From contig NZ_JBLXDO010000021.1 in assembly GCF_048263965.1 (NCBI RefSeq), forward strand, positions 12,329 to 76,328: a stretch of 64,000 bases of DNA. The letters are read 5' to 3'. How positions within the stretch are numbered: the stretch's first letter is position 1; each line of letters starts with the position of its first letter. This document shows, piece after piece, positions 17,175-25,798 of the stretch. The translations under genes and the position numbers were made by a program. The notes under the pieces are model-generated. The model was not told the origin of the DNA and did not search any database. It saw only the letters and a program-made list of their open reading frames with translations. The stretch comes from Ferrimonas sp048263965. GTDB lineage: Bacteria > Pseudomonadota > Gammaproteobacteria > Enterobacterales > Shewanellaceae.

Positions 17175-18176
17175 TTAGCCCAGGCAGGGGGTATCGGTGC
17201 AGTGGTGCACCTCGACGGTTACGTGGGCCAGTTGAGGCACATCGGCCAGCAGATCCTTGTAGTAGGTGGGATCCTTGGGGTGGTGAGTTACCAGGCTGAC
17301 AATGGCGGCGCTGTGGTGGCCAGAGAGGCGCCACAGGTGCAGATCGGCAACCCGGTTATCGCAGTCGGCTTCGATGCGCGTCTTTACCTGCTCAGCCAGT
17401 TGGTCGTTAGGGCAGCGGTCCAGCAGGGTGGGGTAGGTATCCTTGATCAGGCCCCAGCCCCAGCGGGTGATGATCACTGCACCGACGACTCCCATGATGG
17501 GGTCCAGGCCGGGCATGTCGAAGTAACGTGCGGCCAGCAGGGCGAAGATGGCGGTGAGCGAGGTCAGGGCGTCGGCAATCACATGCAGGTAGGCCGCATA
17601 GAGGTTGTGATCGTGGCTATGACCGTGGGAGTGGCCGTGATGATGACCATGGGAGTGGTCATGGTCATGATGATGACCGTGGCTGTGCCCATGGCTGTGG
17701 CCGTGGTGATGGTGATGATCGTCCCCCTGATGCAGCAGGTAAGCGCATACTACGTTGATAACCAGGCCGACTACGGCGACCACCAGGGCGTTGTTGTAAT
17801 CGATGGCCACAGGCTCAATCAGGCGCCAGATGGACTCGATGGCCATCAGCATCGCCACCAGTACCAGGGCTACGGCACTGGTGAAACCGGCCAGGATGTT
17901 CACCTTGCCGGAGCCGAAGCTGTATCTCGGGTCTTTGGCGGCCTTGCGGGCAAAGCTATAGGCAAACAGGGTCAGACCGAAGGCGGCGACGTGGGTGGCC
18001 ATATGCCAACCGTCGGCCAGCAGGGCCATGGAGCCGGTGACGTAGCCGGTGACAATCTCTATCACCATCATGGCGGCGGTGATCAGTACCGCGTACAGAG
18101 TACGGCGTTCGTTCTTTTTCTGCTCAAGGGCGAAGCTGTGCTGGTGTTGCCAGCGCTCCAGAGAGTGACTGTGCAT
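17175..18176 (-). CDS. dmeF: CDF-family metal efflux transporter DmeF-like
   Basis: A 333-residue inner-membrane cation diffusion facilitator. The N-terminus MHSHSLERWQHQHSF is characteristic of DmeF proteins, which export Co2+/Ni2+ (and related metals) using the proton gradient. Six hydrophobic helices are visible; the metal-site motifs ADGWHMATH (54-62) and HVIADALTS (198-206) lie in helices 2 and 5. Between helices 4 and 5 is a cytosolic loop (about 153-190) with 23 His residues in HG/HS/HD repeats, likely a metal-buffering segment. No DmeR-like repressor gene is adjacent. Confidence 0.9.
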   Translation of the reverse strand: MHSHSLERWQHQHSFALEQKKNERRTLYAVLITAAMMVIEIVTGYVTGSMALLADGWHMATHVAAFGLTLFAYSFARKAAKDPRYSFGSGKVNILAGFTSAVALVLVAMLMAIESIWRLIEPVAIDYNNALVVAVVGLVINVVCAYLLHQGDDHHHHHGHSHGHSHGHHHDHDHSHGHHHGHSHGHSHDHNLYAAYLHVIADALTSLTAIFALLAARYFDMPGLDPIMGVVGAVIITRWGWGLIKDTYPTLLDRCPNDQLAEQVKTRIEADCDNRVADLHLWRLSGHHSAAIVSLVTHHPKDPTYYKDLLADVPQLAHVTVEVHHCTDTPCLG

Positions 18177-18363
18177 GGTAGTAAGAATCAGTATTGTTAT
18201 GGTTTCGCAATTTTAGAAGTTATCCAACGGAAAAAACATGCGCTCAATCATGTTATTAACCTTGTAATTTTTACGGGATCTCATCAGAAGCTCTCCGTAG
18301 CGCTTTACAGCGGAGGATGCTTGGGGACAATAAGGGCCTCTGCCGGTAGGGAATGACAACTGA

Positions 18364-19137
18364 GTGACCGACATCAATTTTGACACCCGGGCATCCAAAT
18401 TTGCCCGAAACATCTATAACAGCAGCAAAGGACGCATCCGAGAAGCGGTGCTGATGCGCGAGCTGACCGAATTCATGCTGCCTGGCTTTCCCCAGGGAAC
18501 CCCGGTGCTCGATGCCGGCGGTGGCCAGGGGCAGATAGCCCTGAAGCTGGCGGCGTTGGGCCACCCTATTACCCTGTGTGACCTCTCCACTGACATGTTG
18601 GAATTGGCCCGTGAGAGTGCCCAAACTCAGGGGCTGGCCGAGCAACTTGAGCTGATCCATACGCCCATTCAGAACCTGGGCGAGCACCTGACGTCGCAGG
18701 TACCCATCATTTTGTGTCATGCGGTGATGGAGTGGCTGGCCGAACCCAAGGAGACTCTGCTGAGGCTGGTGGAGCACCTGGCCCCCGGAGGCTGCCTGTC
18801 GCTGATGTTCTTCAATTACCGGGGCATGGAGATCCACAACCTGATCTCAGGTAACTTCGATAATCTGGGCCACACCATGGTCCATGGTAAGAAGAAGGTG
18901 AAGCTGGCCCCCAAGCATGGCTTTGACAATCAGCAGGTGATCGGCTGGCTGGAACAGGCGGGCCTGGTGCTCGAACGTCAGGTGGGGGTTCGGGTTATCC
19001 ATGACTACCTGAGGGATAAATCGATGCAAGAGGGCAAATATGAGCAGTTGCTGGCCCTGGAGCTGGAGTACGCTGCGTTGCCTGTTTACCGGGATATGGG
19101 GCGTTACACCCACCTAATCCTGAGGCGCCCCGGATGA
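18364..19137 (+). CDS. cmoM: tRNA uridine-5-oxyacetic acid methyltransferase CmoM
   Basis: A 257-residue SAM-dependent methyltransferase that methylates cmo5U34 to mcmo5U in tRNA. Recognised by the N-terminus NFDTRASKFARNIYNSSKGRIR, the SAM motif VLDAGGGQGQ, CHAVMEWLAEP and FFNYRGMEIHNLI. GTG 18364 is the start because the family N-terminus begins directly after it. It is divergent from dmeF. Confidence 0.92.
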   Translation: MTDINFDTRASKFARNIYNSSKGRIREAVLMRELTEFMLPGFPQGTPVLDAGGGQGQIALKLAALGHPITLCDLSTDMLELARESAQTQGLAEQLELIHTPIQNLGEHLTSQVPIILCHAVMEWLAEPKETLLRLVEHLAPGGCLSLMFFNYRGMEIHNLISGNFDNLGHTMVHGKKKVKLAPKHGFDNQQVIGWLEQAGLVLERQVGVRVIHDYLRDKSMQEGKYEQLLALELEYAALPVYRDMGRYTHLILRRPG

Positions 19138-19230
19138 GGGCTGGATCGGAACTTCTTTCTTCTTTTTTGACAAAAGAGGGCTGAGAGTGCAATTTGTATC
19201 GCTAAATGTGAACAGTTCTCATCGGAGTGG

Positions 19231-20481
19231 GTGGTGAAAGAGAGACTACAGGCACTGGACCTGAGAGCCCTGCAGCCCAAGTGGCTAATGGCAGGCGCCC
19301 TGAGCATCGCAGTGTACGCCATGCTCCCCAGTTCCCAACCCAATCGAATACATTTCCCTGAGTTGGTGTCGACCCCGGCACCAGAGCTGACCAGCCCCGC
19401 CAAGTTCGAGATCCCGGAAACCCTGAGCTATGTGGTGGCCAGCGGTGACAACCTCAGCGGCATCTTTTCCCTGATTGGCGTCAGCCAGCAGCAGATGGTG
19501 CAGGTGCTGGAAGCGGACTACTCGGTTCTGGCCCTGGACACCTTGCGCCCCGGCCACAGGTTGAACTTCTGGCTGGATGAGGCGGACAACAGCCTGCAAA
19601 AACTTGAGCTGGTGTTGAGCCCCGCCCACAAGGTGCGTTTTACCCTGGTGGCCCCCGGCAGTTTCGAGGTGGACGATATCCTTATCGAGGGGCAGTGGAG
19701 GTCCAAAGCCTTTGAAGGTGAGGTGCACGGCAGTTTTGCCCGGGTCGCCACCCAGGCAGGCCTCAGCGCCAATGACGTGGCCAATATCGAAAACCTGTTT
19801 GAGGATAAGGTCAACTTCCGTCGTGACCTGAGAGCCGGCGATCGTTTCGGTGTGGTGCGCAGCTCCCAGTTTGTGGATGACCAAGCCACGGGCGAACACG
19901 AAGTACTGGCGGTCAGTTTTGTGATGCGCGGGCGCGAAGTGAGCGCCTTCCGCCACAGTGACGGTCAGTTCTACGATCAGGATGGCAACAGCCTGCAGCG
20001 TGCCTTTTTGGCCAAACCCTTCAATGGCAGGTATCGCATCAGCGACCACTTTAACCCCAGACGCAAACACCCGGTCACGGGTCGGGTGAAACCCCACAAC
20101 GGCACAGACTGGGCTCTGCCCAGCGGTACGCCACTGCTGGCGGCCGGTGACGGGGTAGTGACCCGTGTGGAGAATCACCCCTATGCGGGCCGCTATGTGG
20201 TGATCGACCATGGTGGCCGTTACCGCACCCGCTACCTGCACATGTCGAAGATTAAGGTACGCAAAGGCCAGCGGGTCAGCCGAGGTCAGCGTATCGGCCT
20301 CTCCGGCGCCACCGGAAGGGTGACCGGTGCGCACCTGCACTACGAGTTCCACATCAATGGCCGCCCGGTGAATGCCCTGAAGGCCGATATCCCCATGGCA
20401 TCCTCTGTGCCAAAGAAACATCGCCAGGCGTTCTTTGCCAAGTCCCACGAATACCGCACCATGATGGGCATCGAAGGTTGA
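19231..20481 (+). CDS. mepM: Murein DD-endopeptidase MepM-like (OapA/M23)
   Basis: A 416-residue envelope peptidase expected to cut D-Ala-mDAP crosslinks for cell growth. It has a signal anchor (about 18-34), a LysM-like segment (65-112; YVVASGDNLSGIF), a linker domain, and an M23 domain with HNGTDW (His289, Asp293), TRYLHMSK and GAHLHYE (His368, His370), so all zinc ligands are present. The start is GTG 19231. A strong terminator follows. Confidence 0.9.
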   Translation: MVKERLQALDLRALQPKWLMAGALSIAVYAMLPSSQPNRIHFPELVSTPAPELTSPAKFEIPETLSYVVASGDNLSGIFSLIGVSQQQMVQVLEADYSVLALDTLRPGHRLNFWLDEADNSLQKLELVLSPAHKVRFTLVAPGSFEVDDILIEGQWRSKAFEGEVHGSFARVATQAGLSANDVANIENLFEDKVNFRRDLRAGDRFGVVRSSQFVDDQATGEHEVLAVSFVMRGREVSAFRHSDGQFYDQDGNSLQRAFLAKPFNGRYRISDHFNPRRKHPVTGRVKPHNGTDWALPSGTPLLAAGDGVVTRVENHPYAGRYVVIDHGGRYRTRYLHMSKIKVRKGQRVSRGQRIGLSGATGRVTGAHLHYEFHINGRPVNALKADIPMASSVPKKHRQAFFAKSHEYRTMMGIEG

Positions 20482-20487
20482 CGCCTC

Positions 20488-20521
20488 GTCACCGGCCTGG
20501 GCATCCAGGCCGGTGACTTTT
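20488..20521 (+). terminator. Intrinsic terminator after mepM
   Basis: GTCACCGGCCTGG / CCAGGCCGGTGAC, a 13-bp stem with a 4-nt loop, followed by TTTT. Confidence 0.85.
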
Positions 20522-20643
20522 CCCCGCGGACGCTTCACTTGCTCTCTTCCGGAATAACCTGATTTTTATTGCCTTATCTCAATGGGTTTATCCCAGTTGC
20601 TGGCGTATTCTTTAATCAGGTCCCAGGGAAAAGGAGAGGCGAG

Positions 20644-21249
20644 ATGACCAGGCAACTCAAGGTGGTGGTGACCGGCGGCCCCGGCGGAGGCAAGACCACG
20701 GCGCTGGATCTGTTTCGTCGGGAACTCAGTCATCAAATCGCCATCGTGCCGGAAGCGGCCACCCTGCTTTTCTCCAGCGGTGTCAGCCGAAGCAATGAGC
20801 CACCGGTGCTTAAAGAGATTCAGAAAACCATCTTTGCCCTGCAGAAGAACTTGGAGGCGATTCAGCAGCGGGCGCACCCGGACAGGTTATTGGTGTGCGA
20901 TCGGGGCAGCCTTGATGGCCTGGCCTACTGGCCAGAGGAGGAAAGCGAGTTCTTTCAGGCCGTAGGTTCCTCCCTGGAGCAGGAGTTTGGCCAATACGAT
21001 GCGGTGATCTTCTTCGAGTCTGCGGCCACCACCGGGCAGGATATCAGCAGCAACAACCCCACCCGTAATGAGTCCACCGAGCAGGCCGCCGCGCTGGACA
21101 ATCGGCTTCAGGCCGTCTGGTCAAAACACCCCAATTATCACTTCGTCCCCAACTCCGAATCCTTCCTGAGGAAGATCCTGTTCGGCATCATGACCATCGA
21201 AAATGTGATCAATCAGCACCACAGGCGCGATAGCGATCAGAGCCGATAA
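20644..21249 (+). CDS. AAA-family ATPase/kinase (NadR-like P-loop)
   Basis: A 201-residue P-loop protein of the AAA_28 type. Walker A is TGGPGGGKTT (10-19), followed by IVPEAATLLFSSG and a Walker-B-like VCDRGSLDGLAYWP, as in nucleoside or NAD-related kinases. ATG 20644 follows a strong AAGGAGAGG site; an in-frame ATG at 20569 would add residues without homology. The substrate is not known. Confidence 0.75.
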   Translation: MTRQLKVVVTGGPGGGKTTALDLFRRELSHQIAIVPEAATLLFSSGVSRSNEPPVLKEIQKTIFALQKNLEAIQQRAHPDRLLVCDRGSLDGLAYWPEEESEFFQAVGSSLEQEFGQYDAVIFFESAATTGQDISSNNPTRNESTEQAAALDNRLQAVWSKHPNYHFVPNSESFLRKILFGIMTIENVINQHHRRDSDQSR

Positions 21250-21290
21250 ACGGTTTTTCCCTCAGAGTAGGGCAGTTTGAACGATGGGGG

Positions 21291-21902
21291 TTACACCGCC
21301 TGGTGCATGGCCGCCATGGTGGTGCGGTAGCTGGTGCGGTTCTCGTCGCTGGGGGGCTGGCTGATGTCCAGGGTGACAGTGAACTCGCCCTCATCGAACA
21401 GCATCTCGCAGGGGTAACCCTGGTTTTTCAGCAGCCGAAGCATGGGGTGGTTCTCGCTGTGTACCAGGGCGATCACCTGTTCGACGCCCCAGGCTTTGCC
21501 CGCCTGGAACAGGTCGGCCACCAGGGAGTTGCCGACGCCCTGATGCTGGTAGTGGTCGACCACCAGGCAGGAGAGCTCAGCGACTTTGGAGTGCTCTGTG
21601 GCCCGGATCAGCCTGCCAGCTGCGACGATGTTCTGGTTGGGCCCCTTGGTGACCACAAAGGCCAGGGTGGTGGCAAAGTCGACCGTGGTGTAGCGGGTCA
21701 GGGATTCCAGACTGGGGGCCTCGATCACCCGGAAGAAACGCATATACAGAGTTCGTTGGGACAGGGTGGGGAAGATGTCCAGAATCTCGTATTTGTCGTC
21801 AGGGCGTATGGCTCGGATAGCAACTTCGACTCCTTTATGGGTGTGCACCCGCTTGTAGTAGCGGCTGGCATCGTCGGCAGTCAGTATCTCGTCTGTCACC
21901 AT
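21291..21902 (-). CDS. GNAT-family N-acetyltransferase
   Basis: A 203-residue acetyltransferase. The acetyl-CoA loop is YQHQGVGNSLVADLF, after the strand VAELSCLVVD. The N-terminal IRAIRPDDKYEILDIFPTLSQRTLYMRFF resembles the acetyltransferase domain of Pat-type protein acetyltransferases, but the CoA-ligase part is absent. Substrate unknown. Confidence 0.8.
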   Translation of the reverse strand: MVTDEILTADDASRYYKRVHTHKGVEVAIRAIRPDDKYEILDIFPTLSQRTLYMRFFRVIEAPSLESLTRYTTVDFATTLAFVVTKGPNQNIVAAGRLIRATEHSKVAELSCLVVDHYQHQGVGNSLVADLFQAGKAWGVEQVIALVHSENHPMLRLLKNQGYPCEMLFDEGEFTVTLDISQPPSDENRTSYRTTMAAMHQAV

Positions 21903-22052
21903 AGGGTTGGCATTCCTACATCAGCTGGCGGAAGAGGGCTGGGCTCGTCAAAGGGTCAGACCTTTGTCGAAATTGCGCACAGTTTACCAGTTTTGTTCTG
22001 GATAAGAATAGGGCAGATTTCAGACAGAAGGGAGTGCTGTAAGGAAATATGA

Positions 22053-22080
22053 ACGCGCCTCGCAAAAGTGCGAGGCGCGT
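22053..22080 (-). terminator. Perfect 12-bp hairpin after chemoreceptor gene
   Basis: ACGCGCCTCGCA, loop AAAG, TGCGAGGCGCGT. The minus-strand U-run is weak, so it may terminate inefficiently or protect the 3' end. Confidence 0.6.
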
Positions 22081-22119
22081 GATATGACGCGAGCTGGATT
22101 CAGCCGCTCAAATTGTTGA

Positions 22120-23601
22120 TCAGGTTCGCAGGTTGGCCAGCTTACCCTTCAGGTCATCGGCGGTGTGAGTCAGAGAGTTACAGCCCTGACGGGATTCGTT
22201 GGCGGCCACTTCCACCTCGTGAGACTGGTTGCGCACCTGGGTCAGGCTGGCGGCAATCTCGTTGGCTACCGCGGTCTGCTGCTCAGCAGCGGTGGCGATC
22301 TGAGCACTCATGCTGTTTACCCGCTCCGAGTGCTGGGTGATCCTGTCCAGATCGTCGCCCGCCTGGCTCACCAGCTCACGGCCCTCTTCGGCCCGCTCAA
22401 CGGTGTTGGTCATCACCTGTTCCAAGGCCTGAGTGCCGGTCTGCAGCTCCTCAATCATGGTCTGGATCTCTACGGTGGCTTCCTGAGTGCGGCCGGCCAG
22501 GTTGCGTACCTCGTCCGCCACCACGGCGAAGCCACGGCCCTGCTCACCGGCTCGGGCCGCTTCGATGGCGGCGTTCAGTGCCAGCAGGTTGGTCTGTTCG
22601 CTGATGGCGTTGATGGTGGTGATCACCTCGTCAATCTTGGCGGCATTGGTGTGCACCTGGTTCACCGCAGCAGAGGCGTTGTGAACGTCGGACACCAGGG
22701 ATTCGATGGCGGTGATGGTCTGTTGCAGGTTCTGGTGACCGTGCTGGGACTGCTCGTTGGCCTGACGGGTCTCATCGGCGGTGCTCTCGGCGTGGCTGGC
22801 CACCTCCTTCACCGTGGCACTCATCTCCTCCATGGCGGAAGCCAGAGTGTCCAGGTGCTCCCGCTGACCTACCGCCATCTGGCTGGAGGTCTCCATCTGG
22901 CTCAGTACCTGATGAGAAGACTGGTTGATGGAGTCGGAGATCACCCGCAGGCTCAGGACTACGTTGCGGCGGGTGTCGATTAGGGCGTCAATAGAGTTGG
23001 CCAGCGGACGGAAATCATCCCGGCCGGGGACGAAGTTCAGACGTACGGTCAGATCGTTGGCACAGGCCTTGGCCATCACCTCGCGCATGTAGTCCATGGA
23101 ACCCATGACGAAGCGGCGCACCACCACTGCCCAGAAGGTGCAGAACAGGGCCACAAAGATAATCAGGTAAATTGGCGTCTGGAAGATGCGTATCAACTCG
23201 TCGTTGACCACATAGTGCTCGCTGACCACCAGCAGCTGGTCGCCCAGCTGAGTGGCGGTACGTACCTCATTCCCCAGCACCAGAGACTCGCCTTGGCGAG
23301 CCGCCTGGGCCAACTGGCGATCACTGGACAGGGCAATCAGGGAAACGCCATCGATATTTTTTACCAGCTCCTGGCGCTGCTCGGAGGGCAGGGGAGTCAG
23401 GACCTGTTTTAGCTGACTGACCTGGGTTTGTTGTTCCACCTGGTGGGCGTGAACCAGCTCATCTTGTACCTTGGTGAACACGGCACCGGCCACGATGATG
23501 AACCCCAGCAGAGGAAAGACGGCCAGAAGAGCGAACTTCTCCCTAAGAGACAGTGAGATAAGCAGGCGCTCCAGCCAGCCGGGTTTGTAGGTGTCAGACA
23601 T
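22120..23601 (-). CDS. Methyl-accepting chemotaxis protein
   Basis: A 493-residue chemoreceptor with membrane helices at about 23-45 and 143-165, a small periplasmic domain (about 46-142), a HAMP-like linker, and a cytosolic signalling coiled coil. The hairpin tip is ISEQTNLLALNAAIEAARAGEQGRGFAVVADEVR, the CheA/CheW contact region. The ligand is unknown. It is monocistronic. Confidence 0.93.
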   Translation of the reverse strand: MSDTYKPGWLERLLISLSLREKFALLAVFPLLGFIIVAGAVFTKVQDELVHAHQVEQQTQVSQLKQVLTPLPSEQRQELVKNIDGVSLIALSSDRQLAQAARQGESLVLGNEVRTATQLGDQLLVVSEHYVVNDELIRIFQTPIYLIIFVALFCTFWAVVVRRFVMGSMDYMREVMAKACANDLTVRLNFVPGRDDFRPLANSIDALIDTRRNVVLSLRVISDSINQSSHQVLSQMETSSQMAVGQREHLDTLASAMEEMSATVKEVASHAESTADETRQANEQSQHGHQNLQQTITAIESLVSDVHNASAAVNQVHTNAAKIDEVITTINAISEQTNLLALNAAIEAARAGEQGRGFAVVADEVRNLAGRTQEATVEIQTMIEELQTGTQALEQVMTNTVERAEEGRELVSQAGDDLDRITQHSERVNSMSAQIATAAEQQTAVANEIAASLTQVRNQSHEVEVAANESRQGCNSLTHTADDLKGKLANLRT

Positions 23602-23745
23602 ATGTTCTCTTTTTTGGAATAACTACGACCATTTAGACAAGATATCGAACCATGAGGCATAGCCTTTAGTGGATTTGACACCAAAGGTGACAGGTGTCAC
23701 AAACGGGGCTCGTTTCCTCAATTGAGTGGCGAAAAAGGAATCATC

Positions 23746-24696
23746 ATGCAGGCATTGTTAGTGAACGCAGAGGGAAAACTGGTTCTGGGTCGGGTGGGCG
23801 AGATGGCCGCACCCGCAGACTGGGTCGAGCTCAAGGTGAAGGCCGCCGGCGTCAACCGGGCTGACCTGTTGCAGATGGCGGGGCATTACCCACCGCCGCC
23901 CGGGGCCAGCGAGCTGCTCGGTTTGGAAGTCGCCGGTGTGGTCGTCCGTGACCAGGGTCCCTGGAAGCAGGGTCAGAGGGTGATGGCCCTGCTCGATGGT
24001 GGCGGCTATGCCGAGCGGGTGTGGGTGCCACGAGGCCAGTTGATGCCCCTGCCGGACAACTTGAGTTTCATTGAGGGTGCGGCCATACCCGAAGCGTTTC
24101 TGACCGCCTATCAGGCGTTGGTGATGATTGGTGACCTGGGCCCGGGAGAGCGTCTGCTGATCCACGCCGGTGCCTCCGGGGTGGGCAGTGCCGCCATTCA
24201 GCTGGGCAACGCCCTGGGCGCCGAAGTGACGGTGACCTGCGGCAGCGAGTCGAAAGTGGCGTTCTGCCACTCCCTCGGGGCGGAGCGTGCCATCAACTAC
24301 CGCCAGGGCGACTGGTGGGAAGGGTTGCCGGAGCAGGATCTGATTCTGGATATGGTGGGCGGGCATTATCTGGAGCCCAATTTGCGCTGCCTGGCCCTCG
24401 ACGGTCGCATCATTACCCTGGCGATGCAGGGAGGGCGCCATGGCACGCTGGATTACGCCCGCTTACTGGCGAAAAGGGCGACCTTGACCGGCTCGACTTT
24501 GAGAAATCGCAGCAGCCACTACAAAGCTCGATTGGTTCAAGGCTTTTTACGGCGCTTTTCTGAGAGTTTTCTGTCCGGAGAACTGAAACCCGTGGTGGAC
24601 AGCAGTTACCCCTGGCAACAGGTGGCGCAGGCGCACCAGCGTATGGCTGCCAATGAAAACCAAGGAAAATTGATATTATCCCTTGAATCCAGCTGA
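23746..24696 (+). CDS. NAD(P)H-quinone oxidoreductase, PIG3-type zinc-binding dehydrogenase family
   Basis: A 316-residue medium-chain dehydrogenase/reductase. ATG 23746 follows AAAAGGA. Motifs are VNRADLLQMAGHYPPPPGASELLGLEVAG, the Rossmann motif IHAGASGVGSAAIQLG, and NRSSHYKARLVQGFL near the C-terminus, all typical of TP53I3/PIG3-like quinone reductases. Zinc-binding residues are absent, as usual for this branch. It lies 108 nt upstream of pheS but is probably not in its operon. Confidence 0.88.
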   Translation: MQALLVNAEGKLVLGRVGEMAAPADWVELKVKAAGVNRADLLQMAGHYPPPPGASELLGLEVAGVVVRDQGPWKQGQRVMALLDGGGYAERVWVPRGQLMPLPDNLSFIEGAAIPEAFLTAYQALVMIGDLGPGERLLIHAGASGVGSAAIQLGNALGAEVTVTCGSESKVAFCHSLGAERAINYRQGDWWEGLPEQDLILDMVGGHYLEPNLRCLALDGRIITLAMQGGRHGTLDYARLLAKRATLTGSTLRNRSSHYKARLVQGFLRRFSESFLSGELKPVVDSSYPWQQVAQAHQRMAANENQGKLILSLESS

Positions 24697-24714
24697 ACCG
24701 GGCCAAATTGCGGT

Positions 24715-24742
24715 TTTGCTTGGGTCCACAATGGAGTACAAT
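24715..24742 (+). promoter_or_regulatory. Candidate promoter of pheST-ihfA
   Basis: A TTTGCT hexamer (24715-24720), a 16-nt spacer and TACAAT (24737-24742), 63 nt before the pheS start. No Phe-rich leader peptide was found in the gap, so E. coli-style pheM attenuation is not evident here. Confidence 0.4.
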
Positions 24743-24804
24743 TTGTCGTTTTCACGGAAACTCTTCCCCCATAATTTGCGGTTGGTACAGAGAAAATAAC
24801 GATC

Positions 24805-25788
24805 ATGCAGCAATTAGCAGAAATTGTCGCTAAAGGTCTGGCTGCGGTAGAAGCCGCCGCCGATCTGAAGGCGCTTGACGATATCCGGGTTCAGTACCTG
24901 GGTAAGAAGGGTGAAATCACCGCCCTGATGAAATCCCTGGGTTCTCTCTCTCCTGAGGAGAAGCCCAAAGCGGGCCAGGCCATCAACGAAGGCAAACAGC
25001 AGGTTCAGCGTGCTCTGAACGAGCGCATTCAGGCCCTGCAGACCGAGGCCCTGAACGCCAAGCTGGCCGCCGAGGCCATCGACGTGACCGCCCCTGGCCG
25101 CAAGCTGGCCGCCGGTGGCCTGCACCCGGTGACCCGCACCATCGAGCGTATCGAACAGTTTTTTGCTGAGATCGGTTTCTCCGTGAGCACCGGTCCCGAG
25201 GTGGAAGACAACTTCCACAACTTTGATGCCCTGAACATTCCGGCGCATCACCCGGCTCGTGCCGACCACGATACCTTCTTCTTCAACCCTGAGCTGATGC
25301 TGCGTACCCACACCAGTGGTGTGCAGATCCGCACCATGGAGAAGCAGCAGCCGCCCATCCGCATCATCTGCCCTGGGCGTGTGTATCGTAACGACTACGA
25401 CATGACCCACACTCCCATGTTCCACCAGGTAGAAGGCCTGGTTGTGGCTGAGAAGGTGAGCTTCACCGAGCTCAAGGGTGTGCTGCACCAGTTCCTGCGT
25501 AACTTCTTCGAGGAAGATCTGCAGGTGCGCTTCCGTCCCTCCTACTTCCCCTTCACCGAGCCCTCTGCCGAGGTGGACGTGATGGGTAAAAACGGCAAGT
25601 GGCTCGAGGTACTGGGCTGCGGCATGGTTCACCCCAACGTACTCAAAGCGGTCAACATTGACCCTGAGAAGTACTCCGGGTTTGCCTTCGGTATGGGCGT
25701 TGAGCGCCTGACCATGCTGCGCTACGGCGTTAACGACCTGCGTGCGTTCTTCGAGAACGACCTGCGTTTCCTGAAACAGTTCCAGTAA
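24805..25788 (+). CDS. pheS: Phenylalanine-tRNA ligase alpha subunit
   Basis: A 327-residue catalytic subunit of the alpha2-beta2 enzyme that charges tRNA-Phe. An N-terminal coiled coil (about 1-90) is followed by the class II core: GLHPVTRTIERIEQFF, the motif 2 region RIICPGRVYRNDYDMTHTPMFHQVEGL and motif 3 GFAFGMGVERLTMLRYG. It is followed by pheT after 10 nt. Confidence 0.97.
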   Translation: MQQLAEIVAKGLAAVEAAADLKALDDIRVQYLGKKGEITALMKSLGSLSPEEKPKAGQAINEGKQQVQRALNERIQALQTEALNAKLAAEAIDVTAPGRKLAAGGLHPVTRTIERIEQFFAEIGFSVSTGPEVEDNFHNFDALNIPAHHPARADHDTFFFNPELMLRTHTSGVQIRTMEKQQPPIRIICPGRVYRNDYDMTHTPMFHQVEGLVVAEKVSFTELKGVLHQFLRNFFEEDLQVRFRPSYFPFTEPSAEVDVMGKNGKWLEVLGCGMVHPNVLKAVNIDPEKYSGFAFGMGVERLTMLRYGVNDLRAFFENDLRFLKQFQ

Positions 25789-25798
25789 GAGGCCGTCA

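Noticed and set aside
24697..24804. A pheM-type Phe-rich leader peptide before pheS
   Set aside because: No short frame with Phe runs and no attenuator hairpin were found.
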